The notes beneath the pieces were generated by a model. It saw only the letters and a list, made by a program, of their open reading frames with translations. It was not told the origin of the DNA and made no database searches. A program made the position numbers and the translations under genes. From contig OY365819.1 of NCBI GenBank assembly GCA_959347315.1, positions 21,842,589-21,906,588 of the forward strand: a DNA stretch of 64,000 bases, given 5' to 3'. Of this stretch, positions 1 through 15,900 are shown in pieces; positions within the stretch are counted from its first letter, which is position 1, and the number at the start of each line of letters is the position of its first letter. This DNA is from Bimastos eiseni. Taxonomy: Eukaryota; Annelida; Clitellata; Crassiclitellata; Lumbricidae.

Positions 1-3000
1 TAAAGAGACAATGAATAATTGCCTACCACTACAGCGATCATTAAAGAGACAAAGAGGAGTTGCCTACCACTAGCGCGATCATTAAGGAGAAAATGAATCG
101 TTTCCTACCACTCCAGTGATCATTAAAGAGACAATTAATCGTTGCCTACCACTACAGTGATCATTACAGAGACAATGAATAATTGCCGACCACTACAGTG
201 ATCATTAAAGAGACAATGAATGATTGTCTACCACTACAGCGATCACCAAAGAGACAAGGAAAGTTGCCTACCACTACAGCGATCATTAAGGAGACAATGA
301 ATCGTTCCCTACCAATATAGTGATCATCAAAGAGACAAGGAAAGTTGCCTACCAATACAGCGATCATTAAAGAGACAATGAATCGTTGCCTACCACTACA
401 GTGATCATCAAAGAGACAAGGAAAGTTGCCTACCTCTACAGTAATCATTAAAAAGACAAGGAAAGTTGCCTACCGCTACAGAGATCATTAAGGAGATAAT
501 GAATCGTTTCCTACCACTCCAGTGATCATTAAAGAGACAAGGAAAGTCGCCTACCAATACAGCGATCATTAAAGAGACAATGAATCGTTGCCTACCACTA
601 CAGTGATCATTACAGAGACAATGAATAATTGCCTACCACTACAGTAATCATTAAAAAGACAAGGAAAGTTGCCTACCGCTACAGAGATCATTAAGGAGAT
701 AATGAATCGTTTCCTACCACTCCAGTGATCATTAAAGAGACAAGGAAAGTCGCCTACCACTACAGCGATCATTAAAAAGACAATAAATCGTTTCCTACAA
801 CTACAGTGATCATTAAAGAGACACTGAATCGTTGCCTACCACTACAGCGATCATTAAAGAGACAATGAATCGTTGCCTACCACTACAGTGATCATCAAAG
901 AGACAATGAATCGTTGCCTACCACTACAGTGATCATTAAAGAGACAAGGAAAGTTGCCTACCACTACAGCGATCATTAAGGAGATAATGAATCGCTTCCT
1001 ACCACTCCAGTGGTCATTAAAGAGACCAGGAAAGTTGCCTACCAGTACAGCGATCATTAAAGAGACACTGAATCGTTGCCTACCACTACAGTGATCATTA
1101 AAGAGACAATGAATAATTGCCTAACACTACAGTGATCATTAAATAGACAATGAATAGTTGCCTGCCACTACAGCGATCATTAAAGAGACAATGAATAATT
1201 GACTACCACTACAGCGATCATTAAAGAGACAAGGAAAGTTGCCTACCACTATGGCGATCATTAAGGAGAAAATGAATCGTTTCCTACCACTCCAGTGATC
1301 ATTAAAGAGACAATGAATCGTTGCCTACCACTACAGTGATCATTAAATAGACAATGAATCGTTGCCTGCCACTACAGCGATCATCAAGGAAACAATGAAT
1401 AATTGTCTAGCACTACAGTGATCATTAAAGAGACACTGAATCGTTGCCTACCACTACAGTGATCTTCAAAGAGACAATGAATCGTTGCCTACCAATACAG
1501 TGATCTTTAAAGAGACAAGGAAAGTTGCCTACCACTACAGCGATCATTAAAGAGACAAAGAATCGTTGCCTAGCAGTACAGGGATCATTACAGGGACAAT
1601 GAATAATTGCCTACCACTACAGTCATCATTAAAGAGACAATGAATGATTGTCTACCACTACAGCGATCACTAAAACGATCGTGAATCGTTGCCTACCACT
1701 ACAGTGATCATTAAATAGACAATGAATCGTTGCCTGCCACTACAGCGATCATCAAGGAAACAATGAATAATTGCCTAACACTACAGTGATCATTAAAGAG
1801 ACACTGAATCGTTGCCTATCACTACAGTGATCATCAAAGAGACAATGAATCGTTCCCTACCAATATAGTGATCATTAAAGAGACAAGGAAAGTTGCCTAC
1901 CACTACAGCGATCATTAAAGAGACAAGGAAAGTTGCCTACCAGTACAGCGATCATTAAAAAGACACTGAATCGTTGCCTACCACTAAAGTGATCATTAAA
2001 GAGAAAATGAATAATTGCCTACCACTCCAGTGATCATTAAATAGACAATGAATCGTTGCCTGCCACTACAGCGATCATTAAAGAGACAATGAATAATTGC
2101 CTACCACTACAGCGATCATAAAAGAGACAATGAATCGTTTCCAAACACTACAGTGATCATTAAAGAGACAAGGAAAGTTGCCTACCACTACGGCGATCAT
2201 TAAGGAGATAATGAATCGTTTCCTACCACTCCAGTGATCATTAAAGAGACAAGGAAAGTTGCCTACCAATCCAGTGATCAAATAAGAGACAAGGAAACTT
2301 GCCTACCACTACAGCGATCATTAAAGAGACAATGAATCGTTTCCTACCACTACAGTGATCATCAAAGAGACACTGAATCGTTGCCTACCACTACAGCGAT
2401 CATTAAAGAGACAATGAATAATTGCCTACCACTACAGGGATCATCAAAGAGACAAGGAAAAATGCTTACAAATACAGCGATCATTAAAAAGACAATGAAT
2501 CGTTGCATACCACTACCGGGATCATTAAAGAGACAATGAATATTTACCGACCACTACAGTGATCATTAAAGAGACAATGAATGATTGTCTACCACTACAG
2601 CGATCACTAACGATACAAGGAAAGTTGCCTACCACTACAGCGATCATTAAGGAGATAATGAATCGTTTCCTACCACTCCAGTGATCATTAAAGAGACAAG
2701 GAAAGTTGCCCACAAGTACAGCGATCATTAAAGAGACACTGAATCGTTGCCTTCCACTGCAGTGATCATTAAAGAGACAATGAATAATTGCCTACCACTA
2801 CAGTGATCATTAAAGAGACAAGGAAAGTTGCCTACCAATACAGAGATCATTAAGGAGATAATGAATCGTTGCCTACCACTACAGTGATCATTAAAGAGAC
2901 AATGAATAATTGCCTACCACTCCAGTGATCATTAAATAGGCAATGAATCATTGCCTGCCACTACAGCGATCATTAAAGAGACAATGAATAATTGCCTACC

Positions 3001-3071
3001 ACTCCAGTGATCATTAAAGAGACAAGGAAACTTGCCTACCACTACAGCGATCATTAAAGAGACAATGAAAA

Positions 3072-6000
3072 GTTGCCTACCACTACAGTGATCATTAAAG
3101 AGAGACTGAATCGTTGCCTACCACTGCAGTGATCATTAAAGAGACAATGAATAATTGCCTACCACTACAGTGATCATTAAAGAGACAAGGAAAGTTGCCT
3201 ACCAATACAGAGATCATTAAGGAGATAATGAATCGTTGCCTACCACTACAGTAATCATTAAAGAGACAATGAATAATTGCCTACCACTCCAGTGATCATT
3301 AAATAGACAATGAATCGTTGCCTGCCACTACAGCGATCATTAAAGAGACAATGAATAATTGCCTACCACTACAGCGATCATAAAAGAGACAATGAAGCGT
3401 TTCCTACCACTACAGTGATCATTAAAGAGACAAGGAAAGTTGCCTACCACTACGGCGATCATTAAGGAGATAATGAATCGTTTCCTACCACTCCAGTGAT
3501 CATTAAAGAGACAAGGAAAGTTGCCTACCACTCCAGTGATCATTAAAGAGACAAGGAAACTTGCCTACCACTACAGCGATCATTAAAGAGACAATGAATC
3601 GTTGCCTACCACTACAGTGATCATCAAAAAGACAATGAATCGTTGCCTACCACTACAGCGATCATTAAAGAGACAATGAATAATTGCCTACCACTACAGG
3701 GATCATCAAAGAGACAAGGAAAAATGCTTACAACTACAGCGATCATTAAAAAGACAATGAATCGTTGCCTACCACTACAGGGATCATTACAGAGACAATG
3801 AATAATTACCGACCACTACAGTGATCATTAAAGAGACAATGAATGATTGTCTACCACTACAGCGATCACTAAAGAGACAAGGAAAGTTGCCTACCACTAC
3901 AGCGATCATTAACGAGATAATGAATCGTTTCCTACCACTACAGTGATCATTAAAGAGACAAGGAATGTTGCCCACCAGTACAGCGATCATTAAAGAGACA
4001 CTGAATCGTTGCCTACCACTACATTGATCGTTAAAGAGACAATGAATAATTGCCTACCACTACAGTGATCATTAAAGAGACACTCAATCGTTGCCTACCA
4101 CTACAGTGATCTTCAAAGAGACAATGAATCGTTGCCTACCAATACAGTGATCATTAAAGAGACAAGGAAAGTTGCCTACCAGTACAGCGATCATTAAAGA
4201 GACACTGGATCGTTGCCTACCACTACAGTGATCATTAAAGAGACAATGAATAATTGCCTATCACTAAAGTGATCATTAAATAGACAATGATTCGTTGCCT
4301 GCCACTACAGCGATCATTAAAGAGACAATAAATCGTTTCCTACCACTACAGTGATCACTAAAGAGACACTGAATCGTTGCCTACCACTACAGCGATCATT
4401 AAAGAGACAATGAATCGTTGCCTACCACTACAGTGATCATCAAAGAGACAATGAATCGTTGCCTACCACTACAGTGATCATTAAAGGACAAGGAAAGTTG
4501 CCTACCACTACAGCGATCATTAAGGAGAAAATGAATCGTTTCCTACCACTCCAGTGATCATTAAAGAGACAATGAATCGTTGCCTACCACTACAGTGATC
4601 ATTAAAGAGAGACTGAATCGTTGCCTACCACTGCAGTGATCATTAAAGAGACAATGAATAATTGCCTACCACTACAGTGATCATTAAAGAGACAAGGAAA
4701 GTTGCCTACCAATACAGAGATCATTAAGGAGATAATGAATCGTTGCCTACCACTACAGTAATCATTAAAGAGACAATGAATAATTGCCTACCACTCCAGT
4801 GATCATTAAATAGACAATGAATCGTTGCCTGCCACTACAGCGATCATTAAAGAGACAATGAATAATTGCCTACCACTACAGCGATCATAAAAGAGACAAT
4901 GAAGCGTTTCCTACCACTACAGTGATCATTAAAGAGACAAGGAAAGTTGCCTACCACTACGGCGATCATTAAGGAGATAATGAATCGTTTCCTACCACTC
5001 CAGTGATCATTAAAGAGACAAGGAAAGTTGCCTACCACTCCAGTGATCATTAAAGAGACAAGGAAACTTGCCTACCACTACAGCGATCATTAAAGAGACA
5101 ATGAATCGTTGCCTACCACTACAGTGATCATCAAAAAGACAATGAATCGTTGCCTACCACTACAGCGATCATTAAAGAGACAATGAATAATTGCCTACCA
5201 CTACAGGGATCATCAAAGAGACAAGGAAAAATGCTTACAACTACAGCGATCATTAAAAAGACAATGAATCGTTGCCTACCACTACAGGGATCATTACAGA
5301 GACAATGAATAATTACCGACCACTACAGTGATCATTAAAGAGACAATGAATGATTGTCTACCACTACAGCGATCACTAAAGAGACAAGGAAAGTTGCCTA
5401 CCACTACAGCGATCATTAACGAGATAATGAATCGTTTCCTACCACTACAGTGATCATTAAAGAGACAAGGAATGTTGCCCACCAGTACAGCGATCATTAA
5501 AGAGACACTGAATCGTTGCCTACCACTACATTGATCGTTAAAGAGACAATGAATAATTGCCTACCACTACAGTGATCATTAAAGAGACACTCAATCGTTG
5601 CCTACCACTACAGTGATCTTCAAAGAGACAATGAATCGTTGCCTACCAATACAGTGATCATTAAAGAGACAAGGAAAGTTGCCTACCAGTACAGCGATCA
5701 TTAAAGAGACACTGGATCGTTGCCTACCACTACAGTGATCATTAAAGAGACAATGAATAATTGCCTATCACTACAGTGATCATTAAATAGACAATGATTC
5801 GTTGCCTGCCACTACAGCGATCATTAAAGAGACAATAAATCGTTTCCTACCACTACAGTGATCACTAAAGAGACACTGAATCGTTGCCTACCACTACAGC
5901 GATCATTAAAGAGACAATGAATCGTTGCCTACCACTACAGTGATCATCAAAGAGACAATGAATCGTTGCCTACCACTACAGTGATCATTAAAGGACAAGG

Positions 6001-6100
6001 AAAGTTGCCTACCACTACAGCGATCATTAAGGAGAAAATGAATCGTTTCCTACCACTCCAGTGATCATTAAAGAGACAATGAATCGTTGCCGACCACTAC
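3072..6100. repeat. Tandem duplication inside the satellite, 1,507-bp offset
   Basis: Copy 1 (about 3,072-4,590) and copy 2 (about 4,579-6,100) share private variants at a constant 1,507-bp offset. Examples are ttaaagagagactgaatcg with ctgcagtg (3,094 and 4,601), cactcaatcg, and cattgatcgtt. I saw only isolated differences, such as actaaagt against actacagt near 4,265 and 5,772. This points to a recent duplication of a block of about 37 units. Confidence 0.85.
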
Positions 6101-6579
6101 AGTGATCATTAAATAGACAATCAATCTTTGCCTACCACTACAGGGATCATTACAGAGACAATGAATAATTGCCGACCACTACAGTGATCATTAAAGAGAC
6201 AATGAATGATTGTTTACCACTACAGCGATCACTAAAGAGACAAGGAAAGTTGCCTACCACTATAGCGATCATTAAGGAGATAATGAATCGTTGCCTACCA
6301 CTCCAGTGATCATTAAAGAGACAAGGAAAGTTGCCTACCAGTACAGCGATCATTAAAGAGACACTGAATCGTTGCCTACCATTACAGTGATCTTTAAAGA
6401 GACAATGAATAATTGCTACCACTACAGTAATCATTAAAGAGACAAGGAAAGTTGCCTACCACTACAGCGATCATTAAGGAGATAATGATTCGTTTCCTAC
6501 CACTCCAGTGATCATTAAAGAGACAAGGTAAGTTGCCTACCACTACAGCGATCATTAAAGAGACAATGAAACGTTGCCT

Positions 6580-8960
6580 ACCACTACAGTGATCATTACA
6601 GAGACAATGAATAATTGCCTACCACTACAGTAATCATTAAAAAGACTAGGAAAGTTGCCTACCACTACAGAGATCAATAAGGAGATAATGAATCGTTTCC
6701 TACCACTCCAGTGATCATTAAAAAGACAAGGAAAGTCGCCTACCACTACAGCGATTATTAAAGAGACAATAAATCGTTTCCTACCACTACAGTGATCATT
6801 AAAGAGACACTGAATCGTTGCCTACCACTACAGCGATCATTAAAGAGACAATGAATCGTTGCCTACCACTACAGTGATCATCAAAGAGACAATGAATCGT
6901 TGCCTACCACTACAGGGATCATTAAAGAGACAAGGAAAGTTGCCTACCACTACAGCGATCATTAAGGAGATCATTAATCGCTTCCTACCACTCCAGTGAT
7001 CATTAAAGAGACAAGGAAAGTTGCCTACCAGTACAGCGATCATTAAAGAGACACTGAATCGTTGCCTACCACTACAGTGATCATTAAAGAGACAATGAAT
7101 AATTGCCTACCACCACAGCGATCATTAAGGAGATAATGAATCGTTGCCTACCACTACAGTGATCATTAAAGAGACAAGGAAAGTTGCCTACCATTACAGC
7201 GATCATTAAAGAGACAAAGAATCGTTGCCTAGCAGTACAGGGATCATTACAGGGACAATGAATTATTGCCTACCACTACAGTGATCATTAAAGAGACAAT
7301 GAATGATTGTCTACCACTACAGCGATCACTAAAACGAACGTGAATCGTTGCCTACCACTACAGTGATCATTAAATAGACAATGAATCGTTGCCTGCCACT
7401 ACAGCGATCATCAAGGAAACAATGAATAATTGCCTAACACTACAGTGATCATTAAATACACAATGAATCGTTGCCTGCCACTACAGTGATCATTAAATAG
7501 ACAATGGATCGTTCCCTGCCACCACAGCGATCACTAAAGAGACAATGAATAATTGCCTACCACTACAGCGATCATTAAAGAGACAATAAATCGTTTCCTA
7601 CCAATACAGTGATCATTAAAGAGGCACTGAATCGTTGCCTACCACTACAGCGATCATTAAAGAGACAATGAATAATTGCCTACCACTACAGTGATCATTA
7701 AATAGACAATGAATCGTTGCCTGCCACTACAGCGATCAATAAAGAGACAATGAATAATTGCCTACCACTACAGCGATCATTAAAGAGACAATAAATCGTT
7801 TCCTACCACTACAGTGATCATTAAAGAGGCACTGAATCGTTGCCTACCACTACAGCGATCATTAAAGAGACAATGAATAATTGCCTACCACTACAGTGAT
7901 CATTAAATAGACAATGAATCGTTGCCTGCCACTACAGCGATCATTAAAGAGACAATGAATAATTGTCTACCACTACAGCGATCATTAAAGAGATCGTGAA
8001 TCGTTGCTTACCACTACAGTGATCATTATAGAGACAATGAATAATTGCCTACCACTACAGCGATCATTAAAGAGACAATTAATCGTTGCTTACCAATTCT
8101 GTGATCATTAAAGAGAAAATGAATAATTGCCTACCACTACAGTGATCATTAAATACACAATGAATCGTTGCCTACCACTACAGTGATCATTAAATAGACA
8201 ATGAATCGTTACCTGCCACTACAGCGATCAATAAAGAGACAATGAATAATTGCCTACCACTACAGCGATCATTAAAGAGACAATAAATCGTTTCCTACCA
8301 CTACAGTGATCATTAAAGAGGCACTGAATCGTTGCCTACCACTACAGCGATCATTAAAGAGACAATGAATAGTTGCCTACCACTTCAGTGATCATTAAAT
8401 AGACAATGAATCGTTGCCTGCCACAACAGCGATCATTAAAGAGACAATGAATAATTGCCTACCACTACAGCGTTCATTAAAGAGACAAGGAGGAGTTGCC
8501 TACCACTACGGCGATCATTAAGGAGAAATTGAATCGTTTCCTACCACTCCACTGATCATTAAAGAGACAATTAATCGTTGCCTACCAGTACAGCGATCAT
8601 TAAAGAGACACTGAATCGTTGCCTACCACTACAGTGATCATTACAGAGACAATGAATAATTGCCTACCACTACAGTAATCATTAAAAAGACTAGGAAAGT
8701 TGCCTACCACTACAGAGATCAATAAGGAGATAATGAATCGTTTCCTACCACTCCAGTGATCATTAAAAAGACAAGGAAAGTCGCCTACCACTACAGCGAT
8801 TATTAAAGAGACAATAAATCGTTTCCTACCACTACAGTGATCATTAAAGAGACACTGAATCGTTGCCTACCACTACAGCGATCATTAAAGAGACAATGAA
8901 TCGTTGCCTACCACTACAGTGATCATCAAAGAGACAATGAATCGTTGCCTACCACTACAG
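6580..8960. repeat. Duplicated satellite block, about 2,045-bp offset
   Basis: The block at about 6,585-6,960 recurs at about 8,630-8,980. Both copies carry the private variants aaaagactagg, gagatcaataagg and gcgattattaaag. A further, more diverged relative lies at 10,277-10,500 (aagaagataatg). Block limits are approximate. Confidence 0.65.
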
Positions 8961-11900
8961 CGATCATTAAAGAGACAATGAATCGTTGCCTACCACTACA
9001 GTGATCATTAAATAGACAATGAATCGTTGCCTGCCACTACAGCGATCATCAAGGAAACAATGAATAATTGCCTAACACTACAGTGATCATTAATTACACA
9101 ATGAATCGTTGCCTGCCACTACAGTGATCATTAAATAGACAATGAATCGTTCCCTGCCACTACAGCGATCATTAAAGAGACACTGAATAATTGCCTACCA
9201 CTACAGCGATCATTAAAGAGACAATAAATCGTTTCCTACCAATACAGTGATCATTAAAGAGGCACTGAATCGTTGCCTACCACTACAGCGATCTTTAAAG
9301 AGACAATGAATAATTGCCTACCACTACAGTGATCATTAAATAGACAATGAATCGTTGCGTGCCACTACAGCGATCATTAAAGAGACAATGAATAATTGTC
9401 TACCACTACAGCGATCATTAAAGAGATCGTGAATCGTTGCCTACCACTACAGGGATCATTATAGAGACAATGAATAATTGCCTACCACTACAGCGATCAT
9501 TAAAGAGACAATTAATCGTTGCTTGCCAATTCTGTGATCATTAAAGAGAAAATGAATAATTGCCTACCACTACAGTGATCATTAAATACCCAATGAATCG
9601 TTGCCTACCACTACAGTGATCATTAAATAGACAATGAATCGTTACCTGCCACTACAGCGATCATTAAAGAGACAATGAATAATTGCCTACCACTACAGCG
9701 ATCATTAAAGAGACAATAAATCGTTTCCTACCACTACAGTGATCATTAAAGAGGCACTGAATCGTTGCCTACCACTACAGCGATCATTAAAGAGACAATG
9801 AATAACTGCCTACCACTACAGTGATCATCAAAGAGACAATGAATCGTTGCCTACCACTACAGTGATCATTAAAGAGACACTGAATCGTTGCCTGCCACAA
9901 CAGCGATCATTAAAGAGACAATGAATAATTGCCTACCACTACAGCGCTCATTAAAGAGACAAGGAGGAGTTGCCTACCACTACGGCGATCATTAAGGAGA
10001 AAATGAATCGTTTCCTACCACTCCAGTGATCATTAAAGAGACAATTAATCGTTGCCTACCACTACAGTCATCATTACAGAGACAACGAATAATTGCCGAC
10101 CACTACAGTGATCATTAAAGAGACAATGAATGATTGTCTACCACTACAGCGATCACCAAAGAGACAAGGAAAGTTGCCTACCACTACAGCGATCATTAAG
10201 GAGATAATGAATCGTTTCCTACCACTCCAGTGATCATTAAAGAGACAAGGAAAGTTGCCTACCAGTACAGCGATCATTAAATAGACACTGAATCGTTGCC
10301 TACCACTACAGTGATCATTACAGAGACAATGAATAATTGCCTACCACTACAGTGATCATTAAAGAGACAAGGAAAGTTGCCTACCACTACAGAGATCAAT
10401 AAGAAGATAATGAATCGTTTCCTACCACTCCAGAGATCACTAAAAAGACAAGGAAAGTCGCCTACCACTACAGCGATTATTAAAGAGACAATAAATCGTT
10501 TCCTACCACTAGAGTGATCATTAAAGAGACACTGAATCGTTGCCTACCACTACAGCGATCATTAAAGAGACAATGAATCGTTGCCTACCACTACAGTGAT
10601 CATCAAAGAGACAATGAATCGTTGCCTACCACTACAGTGATCATTAAAGAGACAAGGAAAGTTGCCGACCACTACAGCGATCATTAAGGAGATAATGAAT
10701 CGCTTCCTACCACTCCAGTGATCATTAAAGAGACAAGGAAAGTTGCCTACCAGTACAGCGATCACTAGAGAGACACTGAATCGTTGCCTACCACTACAGT
10801 GATCATTAAAGAGACAATGAATAATTGCCTACCACTACAGTGATCATTAAATAGACAATGAATCGTTGCCTGCCACTACAGCGATCATTAAAAAGACAAT
10901 GAATAATTGACTACCACTACAGCGATCATTAAAGAAACAAGGAAAGTTGCCTACCACTATGGCGATCATTAAGAAGAAAATGAATCGTTTCCTACCACTC
11001 CAGTGATCATTAAAGAGACAATGAATCGTTGCCTACCACTACGGTGATCATTAAATAGACACTGAATCGTTGCCTACCACTACAGTGATCTTCAAAGAGA
11101 CAATGAATCGTTGCCTACCAATACAGTGATCATTAAAGAGACAAGGAAAGTTGCCTACCACTACAGCGATCATTAAAGAGACAAAGAATCGTTGCCTAGC
11201 AGTACAGGGATCATTACAGGGACAATGAATAATTGCCTACCACTACAGTGATTATGAAAGAGACAATGAATTATTGTCTACCACTACAGCGATCACTAAA
11301 ACGATCGTGAATCGTTGCCTACCACTACAGTGATCATTAAATAGACAATGAATCGTTGCCTGCCACTACAGCGATCATCAAGGAAACAATGAATAATTGC
11401 CTAACACTACAGTGATCATTAAAGAGACACTGAATCGTTGCCTATCACTACAGTGATCATCAAAGAGACAATGAATCGTTCCCTACCAATATAGTGATCA
11501 TTAAAGAGACAAGGAAAGTTGCCTACCACTACAGCGATCATTAAAGAGACAAGGAAAGTTGCCTACCACTACAGTGATCATTAAAGAGACAATGAATAAT
11601 TGCCTACCACTACAGTGATCATTAAATAGACAATGAATCGTCGCCTACCACAACAGTGATCGTTAAAGAGACAATGAATAATTGTCTACCACCACAGCGA
11701 TCATTAAAGAGATCGTGAATCGTTGCCTACCACTACAGTGATCATCATAGAGACAATGAATAATTGCCTACCACTACAGCGATCATTAGAGAGACAATTA
11801 ATCGTTGCCTACCAATTCTGTGATCATTAAGGAGACAATGAATAATTGCCTACCACTACAGTGATCATTAAATACACAATAAATCGTTGCCTGCCACTAC

Positions 11901-12939
11901 AGTGATCATTAAATAGACAATGAATCGTTGCCTGCCACTACAGCGATCACTAAAGAGACAATGAATAATTGCCTACCACTACAGCGATCATTAAAGAGAC
12001 AATAAATCGTTTCGTACCACTACAGTGATCATTAAAGAGGCACTGAATCGTTGCCTACCACTACAGCGATCATTAAAGAGACAATGAATAACTGCCTACC
12101 ACTACAGTGATCATCAAAGAGACAATGAATCGTTGCCTACCACTACAGTGATCATTAAAGAGACACTGAAACGTTGCCTACCACTACAGCGATCATTAAA
12201 GAGACAATGAATCGTTGCCCACCACTACAGTGATCATCAAAGAGACAATGAATCGTTGCCTACCACTACAGTGATCATTAAATAGACAATGAATCGTTGC
12301 CTGCCACTACAGCGATCATTAAAGAGACAATGAATAATTGCCTACCACTACGGCGATCATTAAATAGACAATGAACCGTTGCCTGCCACTACAGCGATCA
12401 TCAAGGAAACAATGAATAATTGCCTAGCACTACAGTGATCATTAAAGAGACACTCAATCGTTGCCTACCACTACAGTGATCTTCAAAGAGACAATGAATC
12501 GTAGCCTACCAATACAGTGATCATTAAAGTGACAAGGAAAGTTGCCTACCACTACAGCGATCATTAAAGAGACAAAGAATCGTTGCCTAGCACTACAGGG
12601 ATCATTACAGAGACAATGAATAATTGCCTACCACTACAGTGATCATTAAAGAGACAATGAATGATTGTCTACCACTACAGCGATCACTAAAAAGATCGTG
12701 AATCGTTGCCTACCACTGCAGTGATCATTAAATAGACAATGAATCATTGCCTGCCACTACAGCGATCATCAAGAAAACAATGAATTATTGCCTAGCTCTA
12801 CAGTGATCATTAAAGAGACACTGAATCGTTGCCTACCACTACAGTGATCATCAAAGAGACAATGAATCGTTCCCTACCAATATAGTGATCATTAAAGAGA
12901 CAAGGAAAGTTGCCTACCACTACAGCGATCATTAAAGAG

Positions 12940-15900
12940 ACAATGAATCGTTGCCTACCACTACAGTGATCATTAAAGAGACAAGGAAAGTTGCCTACCA
13001 CTACAGCGATCATTAAAGAGACAATGAATTGTTGCCTACCATTACAGTGATCATCAAAGAGACAATAAATCGTTGCCTACCACTACAGCGATCATTAAAG
13101 AGACAATGAATAATTGTCTACCACTACAGCGATCATTAAAGAGATCGTGAATCGTTGCCTACCACTACAGTGATCATTATAGAGACAATGAATAATTGCC
13201 TACCACTACAGCGATCATTAAAGAGACAATTAATCGCTGCTTACCAATTCTGTGATCATTAAAGAGACAATGAATAATTGCCTACCACTACAGTGATCAT
13301 TAAATACACAATGAATCGTTGCCTGCCACTACAGTGATCATTAAATAGACAATGACTCGTTACCTGCCACTACAGCGATCATTAAAGAGACAATGAATAA
13401 TTGCCTACCACTACAGCGATCATTAAAGAGACAATAAATCGTTTCCTACCAATACAGTGATCATTAAAGAGGCACTGAATCGTTGCCTACCACTACAGCG
13501 ATCATTAAAGAGACAATGAATAATTGCCTACCACTACAGTGATCATTAAATAGACAATGAATCGTTCCCTACCAATATAGTGATCATTAAAGAGACAAGG
13601 AAAGTTGCCTACCACTACAGCGATCATTAAAGAGACAAGGAAAGTTGCCTACCACTACAGCGATCATTAAAGAGACAGTGAATCGTTGCCTACCATTACA
13701 GCGTTCATTAAAGAGAGAATGAATCGTCGCCTACCACAACAGTGATCGTTAAAGAGACAATGAATAATTGTCTACCACTACAGCGATCATTAAAGAGATC
13801 GTGAATCGTTGCCTACCACTACAGTGATCATTTTAGAGACAATGAATAATTGCCTACCACTACAGCGATCATTAAAGAGACAATTAATCGTTGCCTACCA
13901 ATTCTGTGATCATTAAGGAGACAATGAATAATTGCCTACCACTACAGTGATCATTAAATAGACAATGAATCGTTGCCTGCCACTACAGTGATCATTAAAT
14001 AGACAATGAATCGGTGCCTGCCACTACAGCGATCATTAAAGAGACAATGAATAATTGCCTACCACTACAGCGATCATTAAAGTGACAATAAATCGTTTCC
14101 TACCACTACAGTGATCATTAAAGAGGCACTGAATCGTTGCCTACCACTACAGCGATCATTAAAGAGACAATGAATAACTGCCTACCACTACAGTGATCAT
14201 CAAAGAGACAATGAATCGTTGCCTACCACTACAGTGATCATTAAAGAGACACTGAATCGTTGCCTACCACTACAGCGATCATTAAAGAGACAATGAATCG
14301 TTGCCCACCACTACAGTGATCATCAAAGAGACAATGAATCGTTGCCTTACACTACAGTAATCATTAAAGAGACAAGGAAAGTTGCCTGCCACTACAGCGA
14401 TCATTAAGGAGATAATGAATAGTTTCCTACCACTCCAGTGATAATTAAAGAGACAAGGAAAGTTGCCCACCAGTACAGCGATCATTAAAGAGACACTGAA
14501 TCGTTGCCTACCACTACAGTGATCATTAAAGAGACAATGAATAATTGCCTACCACTACAGTGATCATTAAATAGACAATGAATCGTTGCCTGCCACTACA
14601 GCGATCATTAAAGAGACAATGAATAATTGCCTACCACTACAGCGATCATTAAATAGACAATGAACCGTTGCCTGCCACTACAGCGATCATCAAGGAAACA
14701 ATGAATAATTGCCTAGCACTACAGTGATCATTAAAGAGACAATGAATCGTTGCCTACCACTACAGTGATCATTAAAGAGACAAGGAAAGTTGCCTACCAC
14801 TACAGCGATCATTAAAGAGACAATGAATTGTTGCCTACCATTACAGTGATCATCAAAGAGACAATAAATCGTTGCCTACCACTACAGTGATCATTAAAGA
14901 GACAAGGAAAGTTGCCTACCACTACAGCGATCATTAAAGAGACAATGAATTGTTGCCTACCATTACAGTGATCATCAAAGAGACAATAAATCGTTGCCTA
15001 CCACTACAGCGATCATTAAAGAGACAATGAATAATTGTCTACCACTACAGCGATCATTAAAGAGATCGTGAATCGTTGCCTACCACTACAGTGATCATTA
15101 TAGAGACAATGAATAATTGCCTACCACTACAGCGATCATTAAAGAGACAATTAATCGTTGCTTACCAATTCTGTGATCATTAAAGAGACAATGAATAATT
15201 GCCTACCACTACAGTGATCATTAAATACACAATGAATCGTTGCCTGCCACTACAGTGATCATTAAATAGACAATGACTCGTTACCTGCCACTACAGCGAT
15301 CATTAAAGAGACAATGAATAATTGCCTACCACTACAGCGATCATTAAAGAGACAATAAATCGTTTCCTACCAATACAGTGATCATTAAAGAGGCACTGAA
15401 TCGTTGCCTACCACTACAGCGATCATTAAAGAGACAATGAATAATTGCCTACCACTACAGTGATCATTAAATAGACAATGAATCGTTCCCTACCAATATA
15501 GTGATCATTAAAGAGACAAGGAAAGTTGCCTACCACTACAGCGATCATTAAAGAGACAAGGAAAGTTGCCTACCACTACAGCGATCATTAAAGAGACAGT
15601 GAATCGTTGCCTACCATTACAGCGTTCATTAAAGAGAGTATGAATCGTCGCCTACCACAACAGTGATCGTTAAAGAGACAATGAATAATTGTCTACCACT
15701 ACAGCGATCATTAAAGAGATCGTGAATCGTTGCCTACCACTACAGTGATCATTTTAGAGACAATGAATAATTGCCTACCACTACAGCGATCATTAAAGAG
15801 ACAATTAATCGTTGCCTACCAATTCTGTGATCATTAAGGAGACAATGAATAATTGCCTACCACTACAGTGATCATTAAATAGACAATGAATCGTTGCCTG

